64,000 nt of DNA from the NCBI GenBank assembly GCA_030220185.1, contig JASPKZ010007247.1:701501-765500 (forward strand). Direction: 5' to 3'. Positions 10,449 through 21,375 of this stretch are shown piece after piece. Within the stretch, counting starts at the first letter, position 1. The number at the start of each line of letters is the position of its first letter. The stretch comes from Diploptera punctata. Lineage: Eukaryota; Arthropoda; Insecta; Blattodea; Blaberidae. The position numbers and the translations under genes were made by a program. Under the pieces are notes generated by a model. That model was not told where the DNA came from, made no database searches, and worked only from the letters and a program-made list of their open reading frames with translations.

Positions 10449-10725
10449 ATAGGGGACACACCGTGGTATAGTTGGTTAAGGCAATATCCTACAAGCTGGA
10501 AAATCGAGGGTCGAGACTCGTAGGGATCAGGCTTTTTAAACTGCTTAATCTTCTGGCAGCATCATCACCCTCGGGTCGACTCAGCCTATAAAAAATTAGT
10601 ATCATACTATGTTGTGGGGGTAGACTGCTATCAAACACGGCTTGTTTTGCCGATTGTCTAGAAATACGGAAGCTTTAACCTCTCAATAACCATACGACCT
10701 GAGGTGGGATCATTTTATAATAGAA
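10449..10725 (+). repeat. SINE-5, near full length, decayed
   Basis: Head ccgtggtatagttggttaag with a B-box-like gggtcgagactcg, then a body with ccctcgggtcgactcagcct and the tail ggagccttaatctc-like segment. Matches 34394-34609 and the minus copy 62609-62920. Confidence 0.75.
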
Positions 10726-10924
10726 ACATGACAATACTCAAGTATTTAACTGTTCCATAACTTCAAATTTGATCTTAAATTTAACATTTAATATAACTTT
10801 ACATAAAATTTAATTTTAATGTATTTAATATTACATATTTTAAGGAATTTTTATGTAATCCTACATATTTTATATAATGTTATTACATAAATATGTATAT
10901 ATTTTGCATGTTAATATTATCTCT

Positions 10925-11425
10925 CTATCTGGGATGAAAAGGATATCCCTGAAAAAGTTACTAGTTATAATAAAAGTTTAGGAATTATTAATCAAGTTAT
11001 GAAACCATCCCTTGTACAAAAAAACACCAGATTACGTTTATATAACACTTTGGCTAGACCAGTGTTGACCTATGGTAGTGAAGCATGGGCACTAAAAAAA
11101 CAACATGAAAGCAGAATAACGGCTTGTGAAATGAGATTCATGCGCAGAACAGCGGGTTACACCAGATGGGATCGGAAAAGGAACACCGATATCTTAAAAG
11201 AATTGAAGACTACGCCAATTTTGGAATATATTAAACAGTACCAACTAAATTGGAAACACCATCTTGAAAGAATGAGTTCAAATCGGATCCCCAAAGCTGT
11301 TTATAATTATATACCAAGAGGACGAAGATCACTGGGCCGTCCTATGAAACGCTGCAGGGAAAATTTTCTATAGGATCGTAACAGGCCTTGGCCTAATACT
11401 TGGAAGGAAAAAGAAGAAGAAGTTA
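10925..11425 (+). pseudogene. LINE-B C-terminal fragment
   Basis: The open frame 10999-11373 reads RLRLYNTLARPVLTYGSEAW, CEMRFMRRTAGYTRWDRKR, NTDILKELKTTPILEYIKQY and GRRSLGRPMKRC. The upstream codons from ~10928 (in the same frame after a stop) also fit the family. It ends with a ggaaaaagaagaagaag tail. 5'-truncated. This is one of the better kept LINE-B C-termini but has no reverse transcriptase domain. Confidence 0.87.
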
Positions 11426-11434
11426 ATATTAGGC

Positions 11435-11436
<2 letters not shown>

Positions 11437-11516
<80 letters not shown>

Positions 11517-12985
11517 TATTTATTCTGGCAGAGTAAAGGCCATAAGGCCCTCTCTTCCACTCAACCAGTACAAATACAAATAAATATTCGACAAATATAG
11601 ATATACACTATACTAATTATAAACACTTAAAGATACAATAAATGTAACAATGTAAATGTCATGTACAAACAACATTTTATAGGGTAATAACAATAATGAT
11701 ACGATAATAATAATAATAATAATAAAATAATAATAAATAATAATAACAATAATAATAATATAAATATGATACATTATACGGGAAACACCAATTAATATAT
11801 ATATATATATATATATCTTACACTGGATAATAATGAAGTCGATTTTAGAGCAAATATAAATTTAGATTTCTTTAAAAGATGCCAATGTCCGGCAGCCCCT
11901 TATTTCTTGTGGTAGGGAATTCCAGTTGCGAGAAGTGGAGATGGTATATGACATGGAGTGATGTGATGTCCTATGTTGCGGTATATTAAGTAAGAGACTA
12001 TGTTGTGATCTTGTGTTTAAGTTATGGTTTGAGGATAGATACTGGAAACGGGATGATAAATAATTGGGAATCGAGGTATGTAGGATCTTAAATAGGAGAA
12101 TTAGACAGTGCGATTTTCTTCTCTCTTTTAGATGTAGCCATGACAATTCGTGGAATAATGGAGAAATGTGATCGTATTTTCGAACATTAAATATGAATCT
12201 GATAAACATATTATGGACACGCTGCAGTTTGTCCGACAATCCGTCACTTATTGTCAGTTAGTAGAACGTCACAGTAGTCAAAATGCGGCATCACTAAAGT
12301 TTGGATTAAAATTCTTTTAAGAGTTGTAGGAAGAAAATGTTTAAGTTAAGTCGCTTTAGGGAATGCATTATGGAGATGATCCTTTTAGATGTTTGTTTTA
12401 CTTGCTCATGCCATTTTAAATTAGAATCTAAGTAAAATCCCAAGTTTTTAACGACGGCGGTATAAGGAATTTGTTCATTATCTAATATGACAGCCGGCAT
12501 ATTGCCATTGTTTATGAGGTGTAATAGCCTTGGATGTCCGATAATTATTGCTTGCGTTTTGTTTACATTTAGTTTCAGCCCATATTGTCTGGACCATAAA
12601 GATATATGCCTGAGGTCAGTGTTTACTTTGTCAATACATTCATTAATTTCGTCAGGCCTAAAGTGTGTGTAAATCTGTAGGTCGTCGGCGTAAAGATGAT
12701 GCTTGCAGTTTTGTAGTTTCTTGGTCACGTCATTAATATAAATCGAGAAGAGAAGAGGAGCGAGGACGCCGCCTTGAGGTACCCCTTTCCTCACCAAGCG
12801 CCAGGAAGAAATGCGATTATTAACAGAAACTGATTGCTGACGATTAGTGAGGTAAGATGCAAACCAATCAAGGCAGTTTTCCGACAGATGTAGTGTCTTT
12901 AGTCTCGCTAGCATTAAGTCTATATCTACAGTGTCAAAGGCTTTGCTGTAGTCGAGTAGGACTATTGCGGTACTAAAAATCCTAG
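11437..12985 (-). pseudogene. LINE-C (jockey/CR1-like) with reverse transcriptase domain
   Basis: Minus strand. From ~12985 it encodes TAIVLLDYSKAFDTVDID (motif A with the catalytic Asp), KGVPQGGVLAPLLFSIYIND (motif B), KHHLYADDLQIY (motif C) and NLGFYLDSNLKWHEQVKQ. Frameshifts near 12340 and 12250 and a stop at ~12250 break the frame. The second frame, 11862-12239, holds KLQRVHNMFIRFIFNVRKYD and RNWNSLPQEIRGC, the C-terminal end. The ~400-bp 3' UTR ends in gccagaataaataaagta and a (TTA)n tail at 11437-11515. 5'-truncated within the reverse transcriptase; the residues before TAIVLL belong to flanking DNA. Confidence 0.87.
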
Positions 12986-13244
12986 CCTTGCTGATAATAC
13001 AACCACGAGTCCAATTGCCTATTGTAAATTGATACAATCAGCTGATGCATAATGACACAACCACAAGTTCCACGTAAACAGACACTAGTCATACTTCTCT
13101 TACTATCTGTTACTGACCTGTAGAGGTCGTGTATAGGCTATGTACGTAACTGAATAGAAATACTTGCATTCTGAACTTATTAATTAGTTTCAAATGTTTA
13201 ACCTTAAGGCGATGGGACAAAACCCAGGACTGTTAGATGTGGAA
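12986..13244. other. no gene seen
   Basis: Contains acaaccacaagttccacgta, which resembles acaaccacacgtcacgta inside the MITE at 35177-35509; possibly a distant relative. Confidence 0.35.
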
Positions 13245-13505
13245 AAAGGGCAAATACAATCTCAAAAAATTCTACAAAAAACGTCTGCGACAGCATAAAA
13301 TATCTTTTACGGATAACTTTTGTCTTTCAGCTCAATAATGCTAAGAAGGTCAGAAGTACAATCCCGGGCAACACCGTCTAATCATCACGGAGTAACTATA
13401 AATGATTACGATATAAATTTATAATTATTTTTCTTCTTACTTATTCAACTAAACATAAAAACACAATTTATTTAGGCGTAGTGGCGCACGCCGGGTATTA
13501 GCTAG
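13245..13505 (+). mobile_element. Helitron 3' fragment
   Basis: The 3' half of the family complete at 51531-52162: tcttttacggataac, acgatataaatttataatta, ending gcacgccgggtattagctag followed by T. The block ggcgtagtggcgcacgcc can form the usual subterminal hairpin. The 5' part is missing. Confidence 0.75.
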
Positions 13506-13616
13506 TTACCACTAATACCACCTATTCTAGCCCTGGACATGCTTGTTTAATGTAATTTAAATGAGTGGTTTGTAATTTATAACGAAGAGCAATATATTAA
13601 ACATACTGGTATTTTT

Positions 13617-14556
13617 TTTTGTTAGTTTATGCTGCAGATGTAGTATTGGGCGATAGCGAGGAGGTACTAAGGACCAACACGCTCACTCTAATAAGTAACA
13701 TTTGTTTTATTTTAAGAGCCCCGGGCTCAATGCCCATATCCTCAGGTCTGCTCTTGTCCATATCTATTATCCAGTGCTTTATTTTAATCTTTTGTTTTTT
13801 AAGAAATTGGGACTGAATGTAAACATCAATGAAACTAAAAATATTATTACACATAGAAATACGTTATATATTGGAAATGGACAGTCAATGACAAATGAGG
13901 GAAATTTCGAAAAGTGGCTGAATTCAAATACCTAGGAAGAATAGGCCTAATCTAATCACAAGTAGGAATGAGATGCACAAAAAAATTAAACATAGGCTCA
14001 ATTCTGGGAATACATGCTATTATGCATTACAGGGACTCTTGACGTCCCAACTCTTTTCAAAAAACGTTAAACTGAAAAAATATATAACTGTTATTATTCC
14101 AGTTAGATTATATGGATGCGAAACATGGACTCTTACTTTAAAGGAGGAAAGGAGATTACGGGTATTTGAGAATAAAGTTCTTAGGAAAATGTTTAACCAA
14201 AGAGAGATAAACAGACAGGCGAATGGAGAAGACTACTTAACAGTGAGCTACAATGGCATTTACAGGAATCCAGATGTAATAAGAACAATTAAGGCTCATA
14301 GACTACGATGGGCGGGACACATGGCAAGAATGGGGAATTAAAGAGGTGCATGGAAGCTTCTTGTAGGAAAACCAGAGGGATAATGTCCAATTGGTAGACC
14401 AAGAATGAGTTGGGAGAATAACCCTAACCATGATTTGAGGGAACTAGATTATACAAGAGATGATCGGAAAACATTAGCTCAGGAAAGCGATGTATGGAGA
14501 GCTTATGTCCACACGGCCATGAATTTACGGGTTCGATAGTGAAAGTGAGTTAATTA
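13617..14556 (+). pseudogene. LINE-A fragment, short target duplication
   Basis: Begins inside the YADD box (LVYAADVVLGDSEEVL; the first Asp reads Ala) and runs to ggttcgatagtgaaagtgag. At ~13702-13800 about 97 bp of unrelated sequence interrupts the frame. Frame 13973-14341 gives HKKIKHRLNSGNTCYYALQG, RLYGCETWTLTLKEERRLRV and TIKAHRLRWAGHMARMGN. The copy is flanked by gtattttt at 13609-13616 and 14557-14564, which fixes both 5' truncation and 3' end. Stops prevent function. Confidence 0.87.
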
Positions 14557-14608
14557 GTATTTTTAATGTGATCTTTGCCATGATACAATATAACACCAAG
14601 CTATGTTA

Positions 14609-14780
14609 TTATCGCCTCACTATGATGGTTGTCCGTTTATATGAAAGCGGGTGCTGCGACAATGCTTGGCAATAATTAACATTCACGTAGCGGTAAGTCG
14701 GCATCTTTGTATTTAATTATATATAACAGCTGCGGGAAAATAAAGCGAGCCGCTGGACAACCATTATAGTGAGGCGATAA
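14609..14780. mobile_element. 172-bp MITE with 26-bp TIRs
   Basis: Left end ttatcgcctcactatgatgg (then ttgtcc) is the inverse of the right end (ggacaa) ccattatagtgaggcgataa with one mismatch over 26 bp. The target duplication is not clear (atgtt is a candidate). Superfamily unassigned. Confidence 0.75.
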
Positions 14781-14789
14781 ATGTTTGTA

Positions 14790-15351
14790 CGTATCCAGTT
14801 TTAATGTTTAGTATTTTAGATCCAAAAAAAATTCAAGTACTGGTAAATACAATATTCTTTAGAGTAATCAAATACAACTCCATTACCAAGAACTACACAT
14901 TCCTAACACATGCTTCGCTTTTAGTAGTGTTTACTCGGAGACACTGTAAGGTGTGTTTATGTCTGGCACTCCCACACCGCTCTCACTTCTACAAACATGC
15001 GACAACAGTAAACACTTTCTCAGCTTTACATACATCACGTCAATTTCCCTTTTCTCTTCGAAGTCCATAAATTCTTAAACGATCCATCGGAACGAAAGTC
15101 AATAAAATACTTTGATATCTCAGTATGCATTTTGCACAAACTCCATATTAAGGATAAATTTACTCTATTATGTTTCACTAATGACATACTTACATAAATG
15201 CTTATAATTTAGGCACTCTATCCCATAAAAGCATTGTCCCATATACGTCATCGTCATCACTTAGCGTACTGCACGCTGCAGTCCCCTTCGTTTAACTTTG
15301 GCTCATACATTTTAAAATTGATACAAACATTATACTACCAATGATGTAACT
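14790..15351. other. no gene seen
   Basis: The open frame at 14804-15070 has no recognisable domain and biased composition; I do not call it a gene. Confidence 0.4.
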
Positions 15352-15455
15352 GGGGCACGCCGTAGTGTTGTTAGTTAAGGCAATACGCATCAAACCGAAA
15401 GGTCAAGGGTTCAAGTCCCGGTGGATCAAGATGTTTAAACTGATCCAAACCTGGA
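15352..15455 (+). repeat. SINE-5-like tRNA-derived head
   Basis: ggcacgccgtagtgttgtta with B-box agggttcaagtcccggtgg matches the head of the minus copy near 62850-62920. The following sequence departs from the family body. Confidence 0.65.
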
Positions 15456-15737
15456 CTAGTTGCCATGCTTGCCTTAGATTCCCAGCTTTGTAGGTTCAAA
15501 CATGTTCGAATTTTTAAGGACATAAAAGTAATGAGTAATGGATTCATTCGGAAGATAAGTAGAGCCATAGATCCCCTGTCGTAGATTATACTACACGTAG
15601 AAAATTACTTAAAGCCTAACCTGAAATAAGGGGTATCTGAACAATACTTGTTGGCCCTTTTTCCTTCAAATTTTAATTGCGACGATAAAACTTAAATATT
15701 TAAAGAACGTCATTAAATATAAGATCATAACTATTAC

Positions 15738-16063
15738 CAGGGTGTCCAGGTTGGAAAGAAGAAGAAATGAAGAAGTGAGGCAGATGATGGATATGGAGGA
15801 GACAGTGGTGGAAAGGATCGAAAGACGTGGTATGGTCATGTCAGGAGAATGGAGAATGATAGGTGGCCCAAAACTCTTTTGGAATGGTCACCTTCTGGTA
15901 GAAGGAAACGGGGCAGGCCAAGAACAACTCGGAGAGGAGAGATCCATAGTTTGATGAACGACCGAGGTCTGGAGGAGGATGAATGGCGTGATCGGCAATA
16001 ATGGCGAATGGGAATACAGAGTAACCGCTGAAAAGTGGAGAGGCCCTCAAAAGTAAAAGTAAG
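15738..16063 (+). pseudogene. LINE-J 3' fragment, 10-bp target duplication
   Basis: A 5'-truncated copy of the element at 41594-42146. It codes (with frame changes) for SRLERRRNEEVRQMMDMEET, the area of ALQWYGHVRRMEDDR, and GRPRTTRRGEIHSLMNDRGL, and ends aggccctcaaaagtaaaagt. Flanks are taactattac at 15728-15737 and 16064-16073, an exact 10-bp duplication. The longer copy keeps the frame open, so this shorter one is the older or more damaged. Confidence 0.88.
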
Positions 16064-16073
16064 TAACTATTAC

Positions 16074-16869
16074 TACTCCAATATGATTCCTTATAATTCA
16101 TAAAGAAAACGGTATCTAATCCTAGTAGACTATACCAATTAGATTGCATAGCTTCATCATAAAATTAAATAGCTGTACAACTAACATTTAAATTTGACTT
16201 AAAAATTTGCATATTAAACTATTATTTATTTAATAACAACTACTAACAAAAAATGTAATCACATTTTATGTATAACTGGGACTGTTGGCAGTTATTTAAT
16301 CAATATTCAAGAAAATAATTAATTCTAAATTATATTAATTATAATACTTTCCACTGCATAACCCTTTCAACTAAACATTAAGATCTAATAAATAAGAAAA
16401 ATCTAGCATTTAGAATCTTCCCAAAGTAACTAATTCAAGCAAGAATGAAACTTAACAAATATGAACAGAAGTTATGGAACCAATATAAATTTTATAAACT
16501 TACACACTGTACCAAAGGAATACTTATAAATTACTAACTTCTTCTTTATGTCAGAGATGACATTATTAAAAAAACATGTAAGAGTTGTTTAATAAACATA
16601 AACTCATTATTTCCTTTTTTACACGCTTTATATTAGCTTGACCTGTATCTGTCTATCCATGTAACAGAATCTTTCAACACGATTTTCACCCACTTGGAAC
16701 CATGAAACTTTGTATACTTGTAAAGGACCAATTACAATACAATAATTTCATGAATTGTTTCTAAGATCCTGGCCAGGATCATCAGGACATCAAAAAAATA
16801 AAGACGGTATAATAGGTTGCGGACTTATCGACTTTTTTAGTCCATCGTTATAAGAAATTAATATTATAT
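16074..16869. other. AT-rich, no gene seen; upstream of tRNA
   Basis: No coding signal. A stretch at 16640-16720 (ctgtctatccatgtaacaga, cacccacttggaac) has the look of a dispersed repeat, but it has no second copy here. Confidence 0.4.
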
Positions 16870-16960
16870 CCTCTGGTAGCTCAGTTGGTAGAGAAGTGGA
16901 CTGTAATGATATATAATTTCAGTAATCCATAGGTCGCTGGTTCAAATCCGACCTGGAGGA
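16870..16960 (+). tRNA. tRNA-Tyr (GTA) with intron
   Basis: A 91-nt unit: 73-nt tRNA plus an 18-nt intron placed after position 37, where eukaryotic nuclear tRNA-Tyr genes carry it. The 7-bp acceptor stem cctctgg/ctggagg closes (two G-U pairs) with discriminator A. A-box tagctcagttggtagag and B-box ggttcaaatcc are present. Anticodon loop ctgtaa gives anticodon GTA; anticodon stem tgga/tcca pairs across the intron. Position 10-25 is G-A and 50-64 is C-A, so there are two mismatches compared with the usual gene. A T8 run follows at once. This may be a working gene or a slightly decayed copy. The intron and terminator set it apart from the SINE heads in the window, which have neither. Confidence 0.88.
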
Positions 16961-16968
16961 TTTTTTTT
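16961..16968 (+). terminator. RNA polymerase III terminator
   Basis: Eight T residues start at the base after the tRNA-Tyr discriminator, as expected for Pol III termination. Confidence 0.8.
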
Positions 16969-17281
16969 AGAAGAGTATTACTTTTAGCTCATACTACAAT
17001 AGTATCGAATTTAAAGATATTTACATTTTTATCTTATTCTGTAAAATATTAATGACACTTGTGTAAACTTACCACATTGCAATTTACCCAAAAAATATGA
17101 GAAGGATACGATTAACTGTAACTATTTATCTATATTAAAATATTCAAAAATATTATAATATTGTTAGATAATAATAATTTTAAAAAAATAATTATATTCG
17201 TGTCTATACACTAAAAATATCGTAAGCAATTAAATTTTCATGGGATTCCGGTTTATGACAATCAATTAAACTAAAAATTAA

Positions 17282-17665
17282 AAAAAATAAATAAGAGTTT
17301 AAAAAACTAAAACAACACGCTTTATTAGAAAACCAAACTAAAAAATAAAAATAAATAATAGTTTTAAAAGAACTAAAACAACACTCTTTATTAGAAAACC
17401 GAACTAAAAAATGAAAAACAATTTCAATTTGCAACACGCTTGGAATGAAATTAAAGTGGTCAACAAAAAAATCATCTCCAACACATCTAGAATAAAACTA
17501 GAGTTATATACATACAAAAAAATAATTTTACCATTAAAAGCGTGGGGTGCTTTTTGTGGTTTTTACGTTTTCTTCTCAGAGACTTTACTTTTACCAATAT
17601 CTGTTTATTATCAAATATATTAATTTATATAGAGCACCCAACGCTTTTGATGGTAAAATTATCAC
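17282..17665. repeat. direct and inverted repeats, unassigned
   Basis: A ~66-bp unit (aactaaaacaacacgcttta, ttagaaaaccaaactaaaaa) is repeated directly at ~17294 and ~17360, with a third start of the unit (caacacgctt) at ~17432. Downstream, taccattaaaagcgtggggt (17529) is inverted as acccaacgcttttgatggta (17636), about 26 bp per arm. The 70-residue frame at 17411 between them has no known domain. Confidence 0.6.
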
Positions 17666-17876
17666 ACAGAACATCATTTCGTAACCCATTAAAACTGTAA
17701 TATTAATTGCTTTTTGACAAGCCATAACAATATACACAACACTAGACATACGCAGCAACTGGTATATGGGTAAATATTAACCAAAAATATTAAAGAGTCT
17801 CAAAATAAAAATAAAAAATAGGCCTATATGCAATTTGAACACCGTAGATAATTACAATGTGTCGAACCATAATAAT

Positions 17877-18912
17877 CCTTAAATTGCTAATGTATCCTAA
17901 TAGGATACAACAATTTGTTTGATTTATTTAATTTTTTTCAATTAAACAGAAAAAAACGAAAGAGTAGTAAAATAGTATATTGCGATACAAGTGAGGTAAG
18001 CACTTGTTACTGATCGAGAAAAAGTTTGAGCGCCTCGTTTTTCAATTTTCGAGATCTGTTACGTGCTTACCTCATGTGTATTGCATACTATTGTTTGGTC
18101 GATGTGACTAATTTTTATTAAATATAGTAATAAATGAATTAAAATATTGGTTGGATGTAAATTACTTCTATGAGAAAGAAATGTTTGGTGATCGTTGCTA
18201 TGTAGCTTTTCATTTGTTCTATTATAAGCAAGGATTGTTGGCTGTGGAGACATTTTTATATGTAGTACCGTGATTAGAATCTGTTTGATAAGTTTATTAT
18301 AGAAGGAGTCATGGTAGATGATAGAGAAATTGAAGAAGCCTGGAGAGTGAGATGCATTAATTCCGGAAATGTCTAAAGAAAGGTACGAGTTAGTGTATAA
18401 AACATTGTAAGAAATGTTTTATTTTACTTACCGACCGTGTGCTTTTTGAGTCCATATCAGCATTGCGATTTCTTTTGTTTGCATAGCAATCAGATTAGAT
18501 GTGAGAACGTTGACTTACTTCCAGTAACAACAATATTGGTAGGCCTAAGTATAAGAAATTAGTCACATCGACCAAAAAAATAATAACATAAATGTGTGTC
18601 GAATTATACAATAAACATAATAACAGTCATGTATGATTTGGTTTTCAGTGCGGTCCGCCACATTTAAATAGCTGGCACGAGAAATTAGCTGTTCATCAGC
18701 CTTCATCAAATCATATCATTATACAATTACTAACTAATCAACTTGTCTGGGCAAATGGACTCTGTCTTGGAACCCGGGGATCACACATCAGTGGGCCGAA
18801 GAAATGCTCACCACCGCTATTTTAACAGCGGGTCGCAGGGCTTTTCACTCTGACTTTGACTTTGATTAAGGATTATATTAAATAATGATCTGTGGTTTTG
18901 CCAATTTAAGGG
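17877..18912 (+). mobile_element. large piggyBac-like composite
   Basis: The left end ccttaaattgctaatgtatc (decayed) and right end ttttgccaatttaaggg before TTAA (18913-18916) match the termini of the compact copy at 32481-32764. The block gcggtccgccacatttaaat at 18652 is shared with that copy. It is ~1,036 bp against 284 bp because other repeats sit inside: a palindrome at 17970-18095 and an inverted-repeat element at 18093-18580. Confidence 0.6.
18093..18580. mobile_element. inverted-repeat element with coding remnant
   Basis: ggtcgatgtgactaattttt at 18099 is inverted as aaattagtcacatcgacc at 18557. Within it, 18354-18410 reads ALIPEMSKERYELVYKTL in one frame. That resembles the start of the N-terminal domain in tyrosine-recombinase-like transposon proteins (Crypton/DIRS type). 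The assignment rests on one short motif and my recall; stops flank it. Confidence 0.4.
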
Positions 18913-18919
18913 TTAAGAA

Positions 18920-19392
18920 ATGCAAATAATGTAAGCTGAGGATCCACATCTACGCCGGACGTAAGACCAGTCGCTTTCGTTCAGAAATAAAACAAAGAGA
19001 AACTCCCATAGCCCATAAGGCAAACTTTCTTCCTTAATGACCTTCAGGAGGCCAGCTTTCATTGGATCATAAATTAAGAATGGAATCTGAAACCGGTCCA
19101 CGCTGAAGACGACTCGGAAGCAATGTTACGAAACGAGGAATTCGATTTCACCCACTTATCACTGAGTTATCTCACGCACATGCTGTTAAACAAGAAGTCT
19201 TCTTAAGTGCCGCGGTCATTTTAATTTCAGGTTTTTAAAATATTTAAATTGTCTGTAAATGTGAACGATTCTATTAAAATACTCATATGCTTTCCAGACA
19301 GGGAATACACGCAGTTAGATGCACATAAATCAATAATCGATTCTTATGAGGCAACGTTAATATTTCCACCATTAACTGGTTTCATAATTATA
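18920..19392. other. no gene seen
   Basis: Short frames only; none shows a recognisable domain. Confidence 0.4.
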
Positions 19393-19562
19393 GTCAGTAG
19401 ACATATATGCTATTATTCATACAAGGAATCTTGTAGTCCCAACTTCTCTCAAAAAACGTTGAACTGAAAATACCTAAAACTGTTATTCTCCCAGTTATAT
19501 TGTACGGATGCGAAACGGGTACTCTTACTTTAAGGGAGGAGAAAAGATTATGAGCATATGAG

Positions 19563-19838
19563 ATGACATTTTTAAGATCCGTAAAAGGATGTACACGCAT
19601 GGATACATTACATAATGAATCAATAAGAAATTAACTGGAGGTATTTTCAATAGTTGATAAACTAGAAGAGCACAAATACCAATGGAAAGAACTTTTAGAC
19701 AGAATGGACAATACAAGATTACCCAAAAAGATCAACACCTACAAATAACATGGAAAAATATCTTAGGGATGGCCAAGGAAACGATGGACTCGAGATAGGA
19801 ACAGGTCGCATTGACCTAATCCTGGAAAGGAAGAAGAA
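19563..19838 (+). pseudogene. LINE-B fragment nested in LINE-A
   Basis: Reads MTFLRSVKGCTRMDTLHNES, VDKLEEHKYQWKELLDRMDN and TRLPKKINTY, followed by a degraded GRPRK-like end and a ggaaaggaagaagaag tail. Flanks gcatatgag (19554-19562) and gtatttgag (19839-19847) look like a 9-bp target duplication with mismatches. Confidence 0.8.
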
Positions 19839-19950
19839 GTATTTGAGAATAAAGTTATTAGGAAAATATTTGGATCAAAGAGAGGTGAATAAATATGCGA
19901 ATGGAGAAGACTACATAACAGTGAGCTACATGGTATTTATTAAGAAAACC

Positions 19951-20108
19951 AGCTACAATGGCTGGGGGACCCGACATGATGACAATATGTCATCCCCTAC
20001 ACTGACTGGATGATCGTCCACCTCTGTTAATAACATGTAGAGGCCAGCAGCTGCTGGTAGGCCAAGAGCATTCTAGGCCTGTCACGTCATGTAGTTTGCA
20101 TGGACTTG
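19951..20108 (+). repeat. SINE-4 fragment nested in LINE-A
   Basis: Blocks agctacaatggctggggg, ggatgatcgtccacctctgt and ggccagcagctgctggtagg match the minus copy 43459-43782. Imperfect duplicates tatttattaagaaaac and tatttatggcaaac flank it. The tRNA-like head is missing (5'-truncated). Confidence 0.7.
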
Positions 20109-20462
20109 ATATTTATGGCAAACGATATAATAAGAATAGTTAGGTCTCATAGACTGCGATGGGGAGGACATGTGGCACGAATGGGGAATGAAATAGGGGC
20201 ATGGAAGCTTCTTGTAGGGAAACCAGAGGGAAAATGCCAGTTGGTAAACCAAGAATGAGGTAGAAGAATTACAACTATGATTTGAGGAAAGTTGAATTTA
20301 CAAGGGATGATCAGAAAACATTAGCTCAAGATAGTGATGTTAGGAGAGCTTATGTCCGCACATCCATGAAACAAAATTACGGGTTTGATAGTAGTAGTGA
20401 CTTAATTAGTTAGCTTCAATAATATTCATTTCAATTATATTCATTTTAAGAAAAGTGCCTGA

Positions 20463-20625
20463 ACAGCCTCATGGTTTTGTGATCAGAGCTTCCGATCACA
20501 AGTCCCGAGTTCGATTCCCTGTCAGATCGCAAGATTTTTTTTCTTAAAAATAATTATTTCTGTAGTCGCCCATGGCTGCAATTAAGAATTTAGGTTTAAG
20601 ACTCTTCTGGCGCTTCTTTATAATT
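20463..20625 (+). repeat. SINE-3, partial
   Basis: tRNA-like head cagcctcatggttttgtgat with B-box cgagttcgattccctgtc, followed by tgtagtcgcccatggctgca and cttctggcgcttctttat. This follows the order of the complete minus copy 50687-51001. The tail module is cut off. Confidence 0.7.
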
Positions 20626-20639
20626 TATAATACATCAGT

Positions 20640-21285
20640 ATCAAATGAGGGAAATTTTGAGGAAGTGGCTGAATTCAAATACCTAGGAACAATAATCACA
20701 AATAAGAATGAGATGCACAAGGAAATTAAACATAAGCTCAATTCTGAAAATGCGTGTTATTATGCATTACAGAGACTCTTGACTTCCCAACTTCTTTCAA
20801 AAGACGTTAAACTGAAAATATATAATGTTCTACCAGTTATATTATATGGGTGCGAAACATGGACTCTTACTTTAAAGGAGGAAAGGAGATTACGAATATT
20901 TGAGAATAAAGTTCTTAGGAAAATTTTTGGACCAAAGAGAGATGAACATACAGGTGAGTGGAGAAGACTGTATAACAGTGAATTACATGGTCTTTATAGG
21001 AAGCCAAATATAATGAGAACAGTTAAGTCTGGGCAGGACATGTGGCACGAAAGGGGAATGAAAGACGTGCATGAAAGCTTCTTGTAGAAAAACCAGAGGG
21101 AAAACGCCCAGTTGGTAGACCAAGAATGAGGTGGGAGAATAACATTAACTATGATTTGAGGGAAGTAGATTATGCAGGGGATGATTAAGAAACATTGGCT
21201 CAGGATATGGACATATGGAGAACTTATGTCCGCGCGGCCATGAACCTACGGGTTCGATAATGCCAGTGAGTTAGGTAGTTAGCTC
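20640..21285 (+). pseudogene. LINE-A C-terminal half
   Basis: The open frame from ~20640 reads NEGNFEEVAEFKYLGTIITN, KEIKHKLNSENACYYALQRL, VILYGCETWTLTLKEERRLR, FENKVLRKIFGPKRDEHTGE and LHGLYRKPNIMRTVKS. About 13 bp are then missing compared with other copies (before gggcaggacatgtggc), which shifts the frame at the RLRWAGHVARM box. The rest (GRPRMRWENNINYDLREVDY) is in another frame, with a stop before ETLAQD. It ends ccagtgagttaggtagtta. The N-terminal part of the long frame (20572-20635) is SINE-3 and flank, not LINE. Confidence 0.88.
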
Positions 21286-21375
21286 AATATCATTCCTGGT
21301 AACGTAACTCCTGCTTCCAGGGACCCTAACCTCAGAAATGGGTTACTATTTCGCCAGTGCCAGGAGAGGTTAAAC
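21286..21375 (+). repeat. SINE tail module fragment
   Basis: taacgtaactcctgcttcca and acctcagaaatgggttac match the shared SINE-2b/SINE-3 tail. Head absent. Confidence 0.65.

Larger units (their letters stand above)
19393..20413 (+). pseudogene. LINE-A fragment carrying two later insertions
   Basis: The readable order is CYYSYKESCSPNFSQKTLN, VILYGCETG.LTLREEKRL, FENKVIRKIFG, then the HRLRWGGHVARMGNE region, ending ttaattagtta at ~20413. A LINE-B fragment (19563-19838) and a SINE-4 fragment (19951-20108) interrupt it. Removing them restores the LINE-A order, so both came later. Inactive. Confidence 0.85.

Noticed and set aside
18660..18710. Hammerhead core (ctgatga on the minus strand)
   Set aside because: No GAAA after a short stem; only the seven-base word matches.
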